Source of the DNA: Mycoplasma_N cavipharyngis
GTDB lineage: Bacteria; Bacillota_I; Bacilli_A; Mycoplasmatales; Mycoplasmoidaceae
Direction of reading: 5' to 3'
NCBI RefSeq assembly: GCF_042984175.1
Contig: NZ_CP155569.1
Location: 310,001-374,000, forward strand
Length of the DNA: 64,000 nucleotides
Below are positions 8,738 through 20,466 of this stretch, one piece after another. Numbering within the stretch: the stretch's first letter is position 1; each line of letters opens with the position of its first letter. The notes beneath the pieces are model-generated. The model ran no database searches. It had not been told where the DNA came from and was given only the letters and a program-made list of their open reading frames with translations. The position numbers were made by a program, and so were the translations under genes.

Positions 8738-9688
8738 TTAATAATTTTTGTGATTTAATGAGTGATCTGATTTTAATTTTCAACCAAAAGTAGATTCATA
8801 AATATTAGGTACTAAATAATTTTCAATAATTTCATGCATCACATCAATAATAATTTTACTAATTGGTTGATTAGGTGTGTTTTTTAAAGCGATTGTTAAA
8901 TTTTTTTGAAATTGGTTTTTATAAGGTAATCAAAACTGTTTATCATTAAGATTAAGACATTTAGGAACAATTGATTCAATTTCTTCTTGTTGTTTTTGAG
9001 TGAAATTAGATTGGTCAATAAATTTTTTAAAATAATCATTAGTTAAAAAATTTGTTTGATTTTTCTTTCAACAATAATCAAAAAAATTTTGACTAAATTG
9101 TTGGTTTAAAAAGTTTAAGTTATATTTTTGCAATCATTTGTCTAAACGTTTTCATTGTAATAAGTTAACATTAATTGATTTTTGATAACTTTTTCTTTGT
9201 TCTAAATATTCAATTAATTCACCATAATCAAATTCAAACTTAAAATTTTTTAAAAGAAAATCATAAAGTTTTTTACATGATAGAAAATAATGGACATTTG
9301 TTTGATTAGCTTCAGGAAAGATTTTAAGAAAAAACTTCATTTCTTCATCATCAACTTTAATTTGATGATCATAAATAAACTCTTCAATAATAAAATTTTC
9401 AATTTCATCATTAGTATATTTAACTTGATTGTCATGATCATTCTGATCAATTTGATAACAACTTTTAATGTAATTAATTGTTTTAAAAATAAAAGTTTTT
9501 TTCTCTAATTCTTGAATTAATTCTAAAAAAACTGATGGTTGTGGTAATGATTCAAAACAATCTTCAGCAAATTTATTTTCTCATTTGCGTAGTACTTTAG
9601 CTTGTTGTAAATATTGTGTAGCAATAATTGACTTAGAAAAATCAATAGGAGTTTTAATAAATCGAGGTTTTATTTTTATTTCTGACAT
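8738..9688 (-). CDS. Hypothetical cytoplasmic protein
   Basis: 316 residues from ATG (9688) to TAA. No signal peptide or membrane segment is visible. It is acidic, Asn/Lys-rich and probably helical, with several UGA-encoded Trp residues. It is the last gene of the leftward group FtsX - 250-aa protein - 99-aa protein - this gene, with 27 nt to the 99-aa gene. I do not recognise the family. A replication or segregation role is possible for such Asn/Lys-rich mycoplasma proteins, but nothing in the sequence shows it. Confidence 0.7.
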
Positions 9689-9715
9689 AAATTTTAATAG
9701 GACAAATTAATTAAT

Positions 9716-10015
9716 TTAAGAAAGTACAATATTACGACTTTGATCTTCTAAATTTTGATAACGAAGATATCGTGGTAACTGATCTTTTTGTACTTTAGGT
9801 TTATTGACAACATTTGGTTTAACTTGATATGGTGTTTCTAATATTTCTGTTTCAGTTTTAACTGGGGGTTTAGCAAGATCAACAATCATAGAAACTAGTA
9901 AAGAAATTGTTTGAATAAATCCAACAATTCCTAAAATGACACTAAAAGTAACTCCACCACCAACAACTTTCATTTTACTTTCTAAAGAAAGTTTTTTTAA
10001 TTTTAACTGATTCAT
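9716..10015 (-). CDS. Small membrane protein with a double-glycine-like leader
   Basis: 99 residues. The N-terminus MNQLKLKKLSLESKMKVVGG ends in Gly-Gly with Leu at -12, Ser at -11 and Val at -4, close to the pattern of leaders cleaved by C39-peptidase ABC transporters; the usual Glu-Leu at -8/-7 is Ser-Lys. A single hydrophobic segment follows (residues about 22-47), then a Pro/Lys/Gln-rich tail with KPP and RYLRYQNLEDQ. The start lies 2 nt after the stop of the 250-residue gene, so translation is probably coupled. Function unknown; a secreted peptide, toxin partner or membrane anchor are all possible. The leader reading is inference. Confidence 0.65.
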   Translation of the reverse strand: MNQLKLKKLSLESKMKVVGGGVTFSVILGIVGFIQTISLLVSMIVDLAKPPVKTETEILETPYQVKPNVVNKPKVQKDQLPRYLRYQNLEDQSRNIVLS

Positions 10016-10017
10016 AA

Positions 10018-10770
10018 TTAAAAAAAGAATGGCGCTCCAAAAGTAATTGTTGATTTTCTAGGATCAGCATTAACTCTAATGAATGGTTGCATTCGACTAG
10101 CATTAATGGCATAACGATCTTGACGTCTTTGACTTTGTGAATAAACACCATCATAATGATCAGATCTTAATTCACGATAAATACCATTTTTATCTTGATA
10201 AATTTGTCGCTTAGTTGGTGGTTCATTTAAAATTTCATTTGCTGTTTGAATATTACTAGTTAATCCAGCAAAACTAGATACAACTGCTAATGGTCATATT
10301 CCTAATTGATACAGTCGGCTATTACTAATACCAAAAGTTTTAGTTGCTTGACTGTCTTTATTGTCTAAAAATTCCACTAGTTTTGCTTTAGCATTATTAA
10401 AAGTCCGTTTTCAAAAACCACTTTGATTTTTCTCATTTAATTGCTCTTGAATTTGACTTTGATTGACTACTAAAGATTGTTCATGAGATGCATTAGTTAT
10501 TTCAGCACCATTAATATTTTCTAATATTTTTGTTGCTTTTTTAGTTGTTTTAGCAACGATTTTATTATTAGCATTTTTCTTTGGTCTACCTCTTGTTCTA
10601 ATAGCAGCAGTTTTAAGCTTTATAGTAGGTTTTTTAACAATTGGTTTAATTTTTGTTGAACTTGTCATTTTTGCTAGTTTAGCAATTGATCTAACAACAG
10701 TTTGAGCATTTGCACCTGCATAGATAATCGATTTTTGTTCATTATTTAAATGTTTTAAACCTAATATCAT
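10018..10770 (-). CDS. Basic protein with AT-hook-like motif and leader-like N-terminus
   Basis: 250 residues. I chose the ATG at 10770 because AAGGAT sits 6 nt upstream. The N-terminus (LKHLNNEQKSIIYAGA) aligns with the neighbouring 99-aa protein: LKxLxxExK, then hydrophobics, then Gly-Gly or Gly-Ala. Residues 30-80 are very basic and contain RTRGRPKKN (about 58-66), which fits an AT-hook, a minor-groove binder of AT-rich DNA. One hydrophobic segment lies near residues 153-172 (YQLGIWPLAVVSSFAGL), followed by a Gln/Arg-rich tail. It is preceded by its own near-consensus promoter. Family unknown. Confidence 0.7.
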
Positions 10771-10797
10771 ATTTTTATCCTTTCTTGACTTCAATTC

Positions 10798-10826
10798 ATA
10801 TTATTTATTAAAGCAATTTTAGTCAA
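10798..10826 (-). promoter_or_regulatory. Near-consensus sigma-70 promoter
   Basis: On the - strand TTGACT (10826-10821), 17 nt, TAATAT (10803-10798). The predicted start lies about 20 nt before the ATG of the 250-residue gene. This is the best -35/-10 pair I found in the window, in a lineage where -35 boxes are usually weak. Confidence 0.65.
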
Positions 10827-10895
10827 AAGCAGATTTTAATTGAACTTTTTTGAATTAATTTTTTATGATTTTAGATTTAATTATTAAAAATCGTT

Positions 10896-13800
10896 CTAAT
10901 CACCAAATGATTTCATAGCAATTGGTAAAAAGATTTTTTTCAGTTTTAGATAAGATTGAGCAAAGGCAAAAGTAAAGATTGCTAGTAAAATACCAATACT
11001 AGATAAGAAATACCAATAAACTAGTTTAATTGGTAAGAAAATGGAAATAACATTTAAAACAATACCAACATATGTTTGTAAAAAGATAATTGATAATGGT
11101 ATTCCAACAATTGATGCAATTGATAACACAGGAATTAAATAAGTTAAAACTGTAATTGCGTTTTCTCAATTATTAAATCCTAACATAATCATAATTACTG
11201 ATAATTGTTTTAAATCATCAATTACTAATGAAGTAACCATCATTACCATAATGACTAATAATGGAACAAAAATAATTAAAATAATTGAAATTAAAGATTG
11301 AATCGTAGTTGATAATTTATCAAACAATAAATTAGTTGTATTAGAATCATTTAAATTAGTCACAGCTGGATTTAATACAGATTCACCATAAATATCTCTA
11401 AAGAAATTAATAATATCATCAATTGTAGTTAAATTAACTGGAATGTTATATTGTGCTTTTAATATTTCTAAATTACTTGGAATATTAATTAATCCTACTT
11501 GAGTTTCTGGTTGTAAAATTAATTCTTTAGTTGCAGCTGAACTTGGATCAAATAAAACTGGAGCATAAATTCCAGATTGAGAATATATCGAGACAACATC
11601 ACTAAACTGAATTGGTTGTTGATAGTTTTGATTATGTTTAGTAAAAATTCCATTATAACCATATTCAGGATTCAAACCTAAAATCAGATTTGCATTTCTT
11701 TGAGAAATGAAATAAGCATTTTGATAATAAGTATTATTAAAACCAACAATTTTAAAAGTAACTGGTTTATTGTTTACTACTTTATTAATCTTATTAATAA
11801 AACGATTAGTTGTGTTGTTTGGAATAAAACGAATTAATTGGTTTAAATTTAAATTATGTTTTTTAGCAGCAAATAAATTAACAATGATTGGATAGATTGG
11901 ATTATTATCTTGATCATAAGTTAATTCTTGATATAAGAGATGATTAATTACTTGATTATTTTCATTAGTTAAATGTAAGTAACTTCCCCTTAGATCTTGT
12001 TTAATTCCTGTAATTAAATCTTCATTTTCTTGATGATCAAAATGACCTTTTAAATAAGTGAAAGTTTGATCACCATTAACAGTTTTAGTATAATCAATTG
12101 CTTGATCACTAAAAGTTGAAGCAGTTAAGCCAACATTTTGTTGAGCATCAACTTCAGGAACACCTGTAGTAGTTCATTGTTTTTTTGGATCATTATAATC
12201 AGCTAATACTACTTGATCACCAAAACTAATTTTTGCAGGACCAACTCCTGGAGCAGCAAATTCAGGATCATTTAAAATTGATAATACTAAATATAAATAA
12301 TCAGGACGAAATAAAGCAAAAACAGAATATTTATTTTCTTTTTTAGTAGAATCTTGCAATGGGTTTAAGTATAAATAAACTGTTTTACTACTATCTAAAT
12401 AATAAAGTCCAGGAGTAATTTTTCTTTCATCAGGTTGATTGTTTTTAGGATCACTAATACTAGAATCTTGATTATGATTAATACTATTAACTTTTGTGAT
12501 GTCTTCTGGTCTAATTAAATAACTTGGATGACCATTAAATAAATCACCATCATTAAAATGATTAACTGGATTATTTAATTGGTGCATTGTAAAAAACCTA
12601 TTTAAGAAAAAAGCACCATAACGACTAGATAAAATATGACGAATTAATTGAATGTGATTTTTTTCAATTTGATTTAAAACAGCTGGTGAAGCTTGATTTA
12701 GAATTGGTCGAATAATATCTCACATATTAATGTTTAATTTCAAACCAAATTCATTAACTTTAATTGTGTTATCTAGTAATAATTTAGTTATAACGCGATT
12801 ACGTAAGAAATTTAAGTTAGTTTGAATTGCATTACGATCATCAATTGAGAAAATTCAGTAATTAGCATTATCACGATATAAACGACTTAAATGTGGTAAT
12901 TTAATTTTTTTCTGAGTTGGTTGTTGAGTACTAATTGGATCATTATTATTAGTTGGATTAGGATCATCATAACTAAATTCGTGAAAATCTTGATTAGTTG
13001 TCATTCAACGACTACTATATTCATTTTCTGAAGAAGTAGTATAAGAAACATATTCAGCACTAGTGCCATTATTATTTTTTAATAATGGTGCTTTATTTTG
13101 ATACAAATCTGCTAAAGGTTTAAACAATGGTGTTCCATCTGCTGCAAGAACAACATTGTTCTTATTAGGACTTGTATCTTCTTGATTAACTGGAATATAA
13201 TCAGCATAATAAAATTCTTTTTGATTTTTAATGTTTGGATTAAAAGCGTTTTCATGTTCTCTAATTTTATCTAAATTAATAATGTTAGTATTAGCAGTAT
13301 TGGCTTTAGATTGAATTGAATTAGCTGCTTCTGATGAGGCATAAAAAACATGTTGTTTTGCATTGTTAACATCAGGAATTGGTAAACTATTTGATTTGAA
13401 ATGTTTTTTATTTGCATCTCATTCAGAACGTAGTAAGAAATTAGATAGAATACTATCTTGAGCTCAACGATTAGTTTTAGCAGGATCAAAATGTAATGCT
13501 TGATTTAAATTATTAAAAGCTAGATTAGGATCAGTTTTTAATTCGTTATTAAATTTTGCACCAAATTTATCAACACTATTTTCAAAGTAATTATTAATAT
13601 TAGTTGAAACTAATAAAGGATTTTCTTGATTAATTTTTCAATTGAATACTTCTAAATTAGAATTAGTACTATTTCTAAAAATTGTTGGCACATTTTGTTC
13701 AATTGGATTTAAATATGTTTGTCCTAATTGATTATAAGACAATAGTGGTGTTTGAAGATATTCATTAGTATTACTATTATATTGAACAGCATAATCAAAT

Positions 13801-16800
13801 TTTTTAGTAGTAATTTCACTATTAGCGATTTTATTGAATTGACCAATGTTAGAAAAAACAAAAATCAAAATAATGACCATTAATGAACTCATTCCTGATA
13901 ACAAAAAAATTCGTGGTAAAGAATTAGTTGCAACAATTAAACGGAATTTTCATAAAGGAGTGAACGTATTGAAAAGACTATTAACTTTTAAACTAAATTT
14001 ATTTTGTTTAAAAATCGGATTCTCACGCATTAAAACTAATGAAGATGCTTTAATGGTTAGTCCTGAAGCAATTATTGTCACTAAACTTAGAACACCTAAT
14101 GGAATTAAAATATAGTAAACTAAAGTTAAAAAATTAAAGTTAACTGGTGCTGAATCTAAAAACCAATAATTAGATAAAATATTAAATAAATTATCTTGAG
14201 TAAACAAGCCAATGAAATAACCAATAATTGGTCCAATCACAGCAGGAATTGTGACAAAAATAATTGATGAAACAATAATGCTAAGTTTTGAAATTCCATT
14301 AGCGCCTAGATTACCAAAAACTTTAGAATTATTTTTGAAATATCTTTTGACTAAAACAATTACTCCAAATAAAGTTAAAACAACAACAACTGCAATTAAA
14401 AGATAACTAACTAAATATAAAACATTAATGATGTTATCAACAAAAACTAATCTGTATGCACTAGCTGAAAAAGTCATACTAGTGTCATTAGCATCATAAA
14501 AAATCTTTCCAGTAGATGCATAGTTATTAATTTCTGGTTTTAGTTGTTCAATGAATTGTTTTACTAAACCAACTTGACGAATTGATTCAGGAACTGAAAT
14601 GGCAATATAATTTTCAGGTGTTCCTGCAGGATTACGTGCTAGAAAACGATTATAGCCATTAGCATTAGTATAAATTAATGCTTCATGATTAGGATCAGGA
14701 ATCAAACTAAATAATGAAATTGAAGGAAAAACAAAATCAGCAGTAATACCAACCCCAACAATAATTGATTTTAATCCACCTGCATCAAGAATATGACGAG
14801 CATTTTTTGGATTTAAAATGAAGTTATTAAGTTGAAATTCTCAATCATTTTGGTTTAATTGTTCTGAATTAGCTAATAATTTAAAGTCATTATATGCTTC
14901 ATCACTAATTGGAGTTTTATTAAATTTTCGTGCTAATTCAGGAGAGACAATAACAAAATTACTAATAGTATCATTTAAATATGCTGGTGCAGGTACTTGA
15001 GTAATTTTTTGTAAGTCAATTGAAATCGTTGATAATGTTTTAAAGAAATCAACCGAAGTAAAATTGAAATTAAGTTGATAACCATTATAATCTCAAAAAC
15101 CATTTTGAATTTGGTTTAAATAATCACGAATTTGCTCGCGTTCTTGAGGATTTAAAAAAACTTTTGTGGCATCAGTATTTAAGTTACTTGAATCATTATT
15201 TACTTCTAAATATCTTAAATATTTACTAAAAACATCATAAATTTTTTGTGAAGAAAATTTGGCTCTTAACAACATCTTAATAAATGGTGTTTCTTGAGAT
15301 GGTGTTAAATTTTTATTAATTTTACGTAAGTTTAATCAATTTTGTAAAATTTGATAATTACTATATGAAGATGTATAAAAAAGAGGATTGCCATCTTGAA
15401 TAATTAAACGATTAACATAATTATTATCTGGTTGATAATTACTTTGAATCACTTTGTAATTAATTAAGTCATTATTATTAACTGATGATTGATTTGCAGC
15501 AGAGTTATTAGTTAAATCATCATTATTAGCATCTAATACATTTGCATCATTTTTGGCTTGATTAACAATAATTGATTTAAGTTCATTACGATTAATTTTA
15601 TATTTCTCATTTTTATTGTTAATTGGATTTTTGAAAACAAAATCATTTAAAACATTATCAACAGTTCATAATTTATGATTAATAATAAAGTTTTTAATTA
15701 AACTAATTTGATCAGAAGAATGAGCATTATTTTGTGTTGTAATTGAATTTTTAATTGAATCAACTGCTACATCATATAACTGGTTTTTATCTTGATCATT
15801 AAGTTGGTTAATAAAATTAATAAAACCTTTTTGACTAGATTGATCAGTTGCAGAAAAAATAAATTTTTTTTCAGGTGAATACTCAGTATATTTACTACTT
15901 TGATTAATTTCGTTTTCTTGACCAATATAACTTTTTAATTTTGCAAATGATGATGCTTTTAAAATTTGAACTGATGCACTAAAATCATTACTATGATCAA
16001 TTTTTCATTGATAAAAAATCGATTTGTAAATGTTTTGTGCTATTTTATTTAAATCATATTTTTTATCATTACTATCAGTCAGTTTATAACTACTAAGATT
16101 ATTTTTAATTAAATTAATTAGATCGTTTTTATTCAGATCATCAATGTTAGTGCTACTAATAAATGGTTTTAAATAATTTTCTGCAATTTTTTTATCAAAA
16201 TCACTAATATTAAATTGTTCTAATGGATTAGGTTCATCACTTACTGGATTGTTATTATCAGCAGTTTGATTATTGACTTGATTATTAGTTGTGCTAGTTG
16301 CACTTGTTTTTGGCGAATTATTAAATAGATCATAAAACTTTTTAAATCCTTTAGTCCATTGCTGATAATTAGGATTTAAAGTGTTAATTGATTGATCAAG
16401 AATTTTAGTAATGGCAGCACGTCCATTATATTGATCTTTTTTATCACCACTAACTTTGACTTCAATTAAATAACTTGAATTAGCATTATTTTCATAAATA
16501 TCTTCAGATTCACTTAATTTCTTTATTCCTGCATCATCAAAAAGATTTTTAACGTAATTATATCCTTGAACATCATTAGGATTAGGTGAATTAGGGTCTA
16601 AAATAGTACTTTCACTAACAATTCCACCAACACCGCATTGACTTGTAACATTAATTTGTTGGCTAATTAATTGACCTTGATTATTAAAAACTAATTCTTC
16701 AGGATTTAAAAAATTATAAACTTTAATGTTGTCACTAATGGGCGATCCTGTAGGAAAACACGCAGGTGGAATTGCGTTTTTAGTGTGAAGAGGAACTGCT

Positions 16801-17129
16801 TGACCATTCAAACTTCATTGTTGAGTTGTTTGATTTTTAATATAAACTTGAGCAGCAGTTGAATTAATTTGAGTTACTAAATGTTTACGATATTGAGGTT
16901 GATCAGAAGCAACAAAGTTAGCATTACCATAACCATAATCAGGATTAATGACAGCATCATGGACTCCACTTTCCTGATTAACTTTTTTGACATTAGAACT
17001 TAAATTAGTAACTAAATTAGTAGCTGCAGAATATACAGTACTAATAACACTAATAAAGAATACTAAAGAAAAAATTGATAATCAATTATTTCTAATACTT
17101 CTGAAAATATTTTTTAGAAAAACCAGCAA
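10896..17129 (-). CDS. Very large FtsX-type ABC transporter permease
   Basis: 2,077 residues in one frame. No in-frame ATG lies near the 5' end; TTG at 17129 is preceded by GGAAGGAA at about 9 nt, so I take TTG as the start. An N-terminal membrane segment (WLSIFSLVFFISVIST, about 22-37) precedes a huge extracytoplasmic region. Three segments lie near nt 14450-14000 (VVVVLTLFGVIVLVKRYF and others), another at about 13900 (MSSLMVIILIFVFSN), and a C-terminal FtsX-like block near nt 11300-10920. This layout fits the giant FtsX/MacB-like permeases of mycoplasmas (MG468 type). The ATPase partner is not in the window. The substrate is unknown; lipoprotein or peptide export is one possibility. Confidence 0.8.
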
Positions 17130-17764
17130 ATTTCTAGTTTCCTTCCAAAATTTTAAAAATGATTCAATAAATAAAAATGATTATATTAATAAATTATCAA
17201 TTCTATTTCAAAGTAACAAAAATTTAATCTTAATTAATTTGTTAAATTTTAAAAAATGGATTTGAAAACAATGATGACAATTATTTTTAAGATAATCAAA
17301 ATATCAACAGTTATTTATTAAAAGAAAGATTATTAATTGTCATTTAATAATTGTTAAATTAATTTAAATAAGATTAAATTTAAATGTTAATTTTTTAAAA
17401 TTTTATTTTTGTTTTAGTAAGATATTTTACCAAAAAGGATAATAAATTAAACATAACAATAATTATTATTTTTGTTATTAAAGTTATTTTTTGTAAATAT
17501 TAAAATTTTAAATAATTTTTAAATTAATTTTTATTTTTTAAGATTTGATTGCAATTAAATAAATCTTAAATTTTAATTAAATAAATAATCTTATCAAAAT
17601 CATTTGTTAAGTTAATTTTTTTATAAAATGAAAAAATTTGATTTTCTATTAACTCAGTTTGATTTAGAAATAATAATAAATCATTTTTAGATTGATTTTT
17701 GTTAAAATTATAAATATACAAAAGTAATATATTAAAAAATTTTGGTGTTAATTTCTTATTACTT
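17130..17764. other. Divergent intergenic region of about 630 bp
   Basis: Extremely AT-rich. It separates the leftward FtsX gene from the rightward TM2-MFS-glpQ operon, so both promoters must lie here. A TATAAT (- strand, 17185-17180) stands about 35 nt upstream of the FtsX ribosome binding site. No gene or strong terminator is visible. Confidence 0.45.
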
Positions 17765-18190
17765 ATGAAAAAAAATATATTTTATTTATCAGAAGAAAAA
17801 ATTAAAAGCGATATTGCTTATGCTAATCAGTTAGCTAATGAGAAAAAAATTGATGTTTATCCTCTTTTTAGCAAAGAATGAACTGTTGGTGTATCAAACT
17901 TAAATTATAAAACTCATTTATTATTAGCAATATTTCTTGGTTTTTTTGGTGTTGATCGTTTTTATTTAAAGAAAAATGTTTCTGCAGTTATTAAAATCTT
18001 TTTTATTTGTGTTATTAGTCCAATTTTTATTTGAGTGATTGCTGCAACTAATCTCTTTTTAATTTATCCTGATATTGTTGTGATATTTTCATTATTTTTC
18101 TTTTCAATCGCTTTAGGTTTTTATTTTGGTGATATTTATTTAGCAATTTTAAAACCAAGAGACGCTAAACATTTAAGATTGGTAAAATAA
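17765..18190 (+). CDS. TM2-domain membrane protein
   Basis: 141 residues. A soluble N-terminal stretch of about 45 residues is followed by THLLLAIFLGFFGVDRFYL, the hallmark start of a TM2 domain: helix, then a GxDRFYL turn, then a second helix. A third hydrophobic segment follows. TM2 proteins are small membrane proteins of unclear role. The MFS transporter gene starts 3 nt after its stop, so this is the first gene of that operon. Confidence 0.8.
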
Positions 18191-18193
18191 AAT

Positions 18194-19609
18194 ATGACTT
18201 TAAAGCAAAAAATTAATCAATTAGGTTGAAAAAAAGTTTTAGCAATTACTGTTTTAGCAGCGATTGATGTTTTTACAATTGCTGCACCTTATTATTTAAA
18301 ATCATTAATTCCTAACATTCACTTATATCTTAATGTTGAAGAAAGTGATGTTAGTCAAATGACCGCTATTATTGGATGGGTAACGTTAATTATGCAAATT
18401 CCTAGTGGATGATTAACTGATAAATTTAGTTCGCGGTGACTTTTAATTGTTTCAGTAATTATAACAGGGCTTGTTACTTTTTGATTTGGAAGTTTAATTT
18501 TGGAAAGTAGCAAATTATCTACATCTGTTTTAAGAGGTCAATATTATGCGATTTTTGCAATTTGGGGTGTAAGTTCTACTTTATTATTTTGAGCACCATT
18601 ATGAAAACTAGTTTCATTACAAGCAGATAAAGAAAATCAAGGATTAGTTTATGGTCTTCAAGGATCATTAAATGGTGTGATTGGTTTGGTTTTTGTCTTT
18701 GCAATTGGTTTAATTGTGCAATTAGTAACTCAAAGTTATGTTTCACAAAATTCAACAAATTCAAATTATCGTTATGACACTGCTTTTGTTGTTTATATTT
18801 ATATTTTTGGACTAATTTTATTACTAACTGCTTTTGGTTTATACTTTTTTGTTAAAGAAAAAAAATCACTTGAAAAAGTTGGTGTTAAATTTAAAGATTT
18901 AATTTTATGTATGCAAGATTGAAGAGTGTGAGCGCTTTCTTTCTTTTTGTTAGGAATGTACATGTTCCAATCAACATTTGCTTATTTTTTAAATCAAATG
19001 TTAATTAATGTTGTTGAATTACCAGGAATTGCTTTAATTGTTATTGGTGGAATTCGTTTATATGGTTTAAGATTTGCTATTAGTGCTTGAGTTGGTAAAA
19101 TATCAGATCGTTTAAGTTCTTTAACATTAGCTTTAATTGTCGCTTTATTTTTAGGTTTTATTTTAGTAGTAATTTTTATTTTTCTACCAGAACTTTATAA
19201 TACTAATTCAGAACCCGTTAAAATTACTGTTCAAGTCTTTATGGTTTTAATCTTTTTTATGACATCAGTATTGTCATGAATTATGGTAACTTTAAGATAT
19301 GCTCAAATTGGTGAAATTAAACGTCCTGCTAATTCTTATGGTACAGTAACTGCAGTTTTAAGTTTTGTTGGTTTTTCTTCTGATGCATGATTTTATCAAG
19401 TAGCATCAAGCATTCAAGATAAAGCAATATATCAAAAACCTGAATCAGGAAAAATTATTACTAATCAAACTGGTTATCAAATTATTATTGCAATTGGTAT
19501 TGGTGTTGCTTTTTTAGGATTATTTATGGGATTTTTAGTGTGATATTCTAATTATCGAATGATGAGACCATATGGAATTCGTTATTATCGTTGAAGGGAA
19601 TTAAATTAA
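18194..19609 (+). CDS. glpU: MFS transporter, probable glycerophosphodiester permease
   Basis: 471 residues with about 12 hydrophobic segments. A typical MFS loop is seen between helices 2 and 3 (SGWLTDKFSSRWLL), with a matching one in the second half (WVGKISDRLSSL). Substrate is inferred from context: its stop overlaps the start of glpQ (TAATG), and in M. pneumoniae the MFS permease MPN421 (GlpU) sits beside GlpQ and is linked to glycerophosphocholine use (established knowledge, from memory). Another organophosphate remains possible. Many Trp residues are UGA-encoded. Confidence 0.7.
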
Positions 19610-20334
19610 TGAAAAAAGCAAAACAGTTATTATTAGCTCATCGGGGTTATAGTAGCATTGCACCTGAAAATACCCAACTTAGTTTTGATACTGCTAATTT
19701 GTATGGTTTTGATGGTATGGAACTTGATGTTCATTTAACCAAAGATAAGCAATTAGTAATTATTCATGATGAAACAGTTGATCGAACTTGTTTGTTAAAA
19801 GGTAAAATTGAAAATTTAACTTTAACTGAAATTAAAAAAATGAATGCTGCTGCTAATTTTAATGTTGATGTTCCTAAACAAGAAATTATGACATTAAAAG
19901 AATTTTATGATCGTTATTTACATTTAGAACAATTAAGTATTATTAATGTTGAAATTAAAACGGATTTAATTCACTATCCTAATATTGAAAAAGCAATTCA
20001 TGATTTATCAATTCAATATCCTGAAGCAAAAAATAAAATTATTTTTTCTTCTTTTAATTTTCAATCTTTAGAAATAATGCATCAACTTGATTCTAAATGA
20101 AAATTAGGATTTTTGTTTTGAACTAAAAAACAATTAAAAGCAGTTGATCCTTTAAGAATTAAAGCAATTTGCTCATACTTACATCCTTGAACAACAATAT
20201 ATGATCAATTTAGTGATGATATTTTAAGTTTTAAAATGCCATTATGTTTATGAACAATTAAAAGTAAAAAAATTTATCAAAAATATTTAAATGATAAAAA
20301 TGTCATTGTTCAAATTTCTAATTACAAATATTAA
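19609..20334 (+). CDS. glpQ: Glycerophosphodiester phosphodiesterase
   Basis: 241 residues. The start ATG overlaps the preceding stop as TAATG, with GAAGGGAA about 10 nt upstream. Catalytic motifs of the GDPD family are clear: LAHRGYSSIAPENT (His and Arg, residues about 9-22), DGMELDVHLTKDKQLVIIHD (metal Glu and Asp, second His), then NVEIKT further in. It hydrolyses deacylated phospholipids to glycerol-3-phosphate and an alcohol. In mycoplasmas this feeds GlpO, which makes hydrogen peroxide. No signal peptide is seen, so it acts in the cytoplasm, matching the upstream permease. Confidence 0.93.
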
Positions 20335-20369
20335 ATATTAATTTTAATAAAGAAATTAATATACTATTA

Positions 20370-20412
20370 AATGTTCAATTCAATGTTTTTTATTGGATTG
20401 AACATTTTTTAT
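20370..20412 (+). terminator. Terminator of the glpQ operon
   Basis: ATGTTCAATTCAAT / ATTGGATTGAACAT inverted repeat (one G-T wobble) followed by a T-run. Confidence 0.75.
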
Positions 20413-20466
20413 TAATTTAATCATTATTTAATTTATAGTCAATTATTTACTAATTATTTCTTAATA

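Noticed and set aside
13846..14115. 89-codon + strand frame opposite the FtsX gene
   Set aside because: Complement of membrane-segment codons in the permease; composition is that of an antisense frame.
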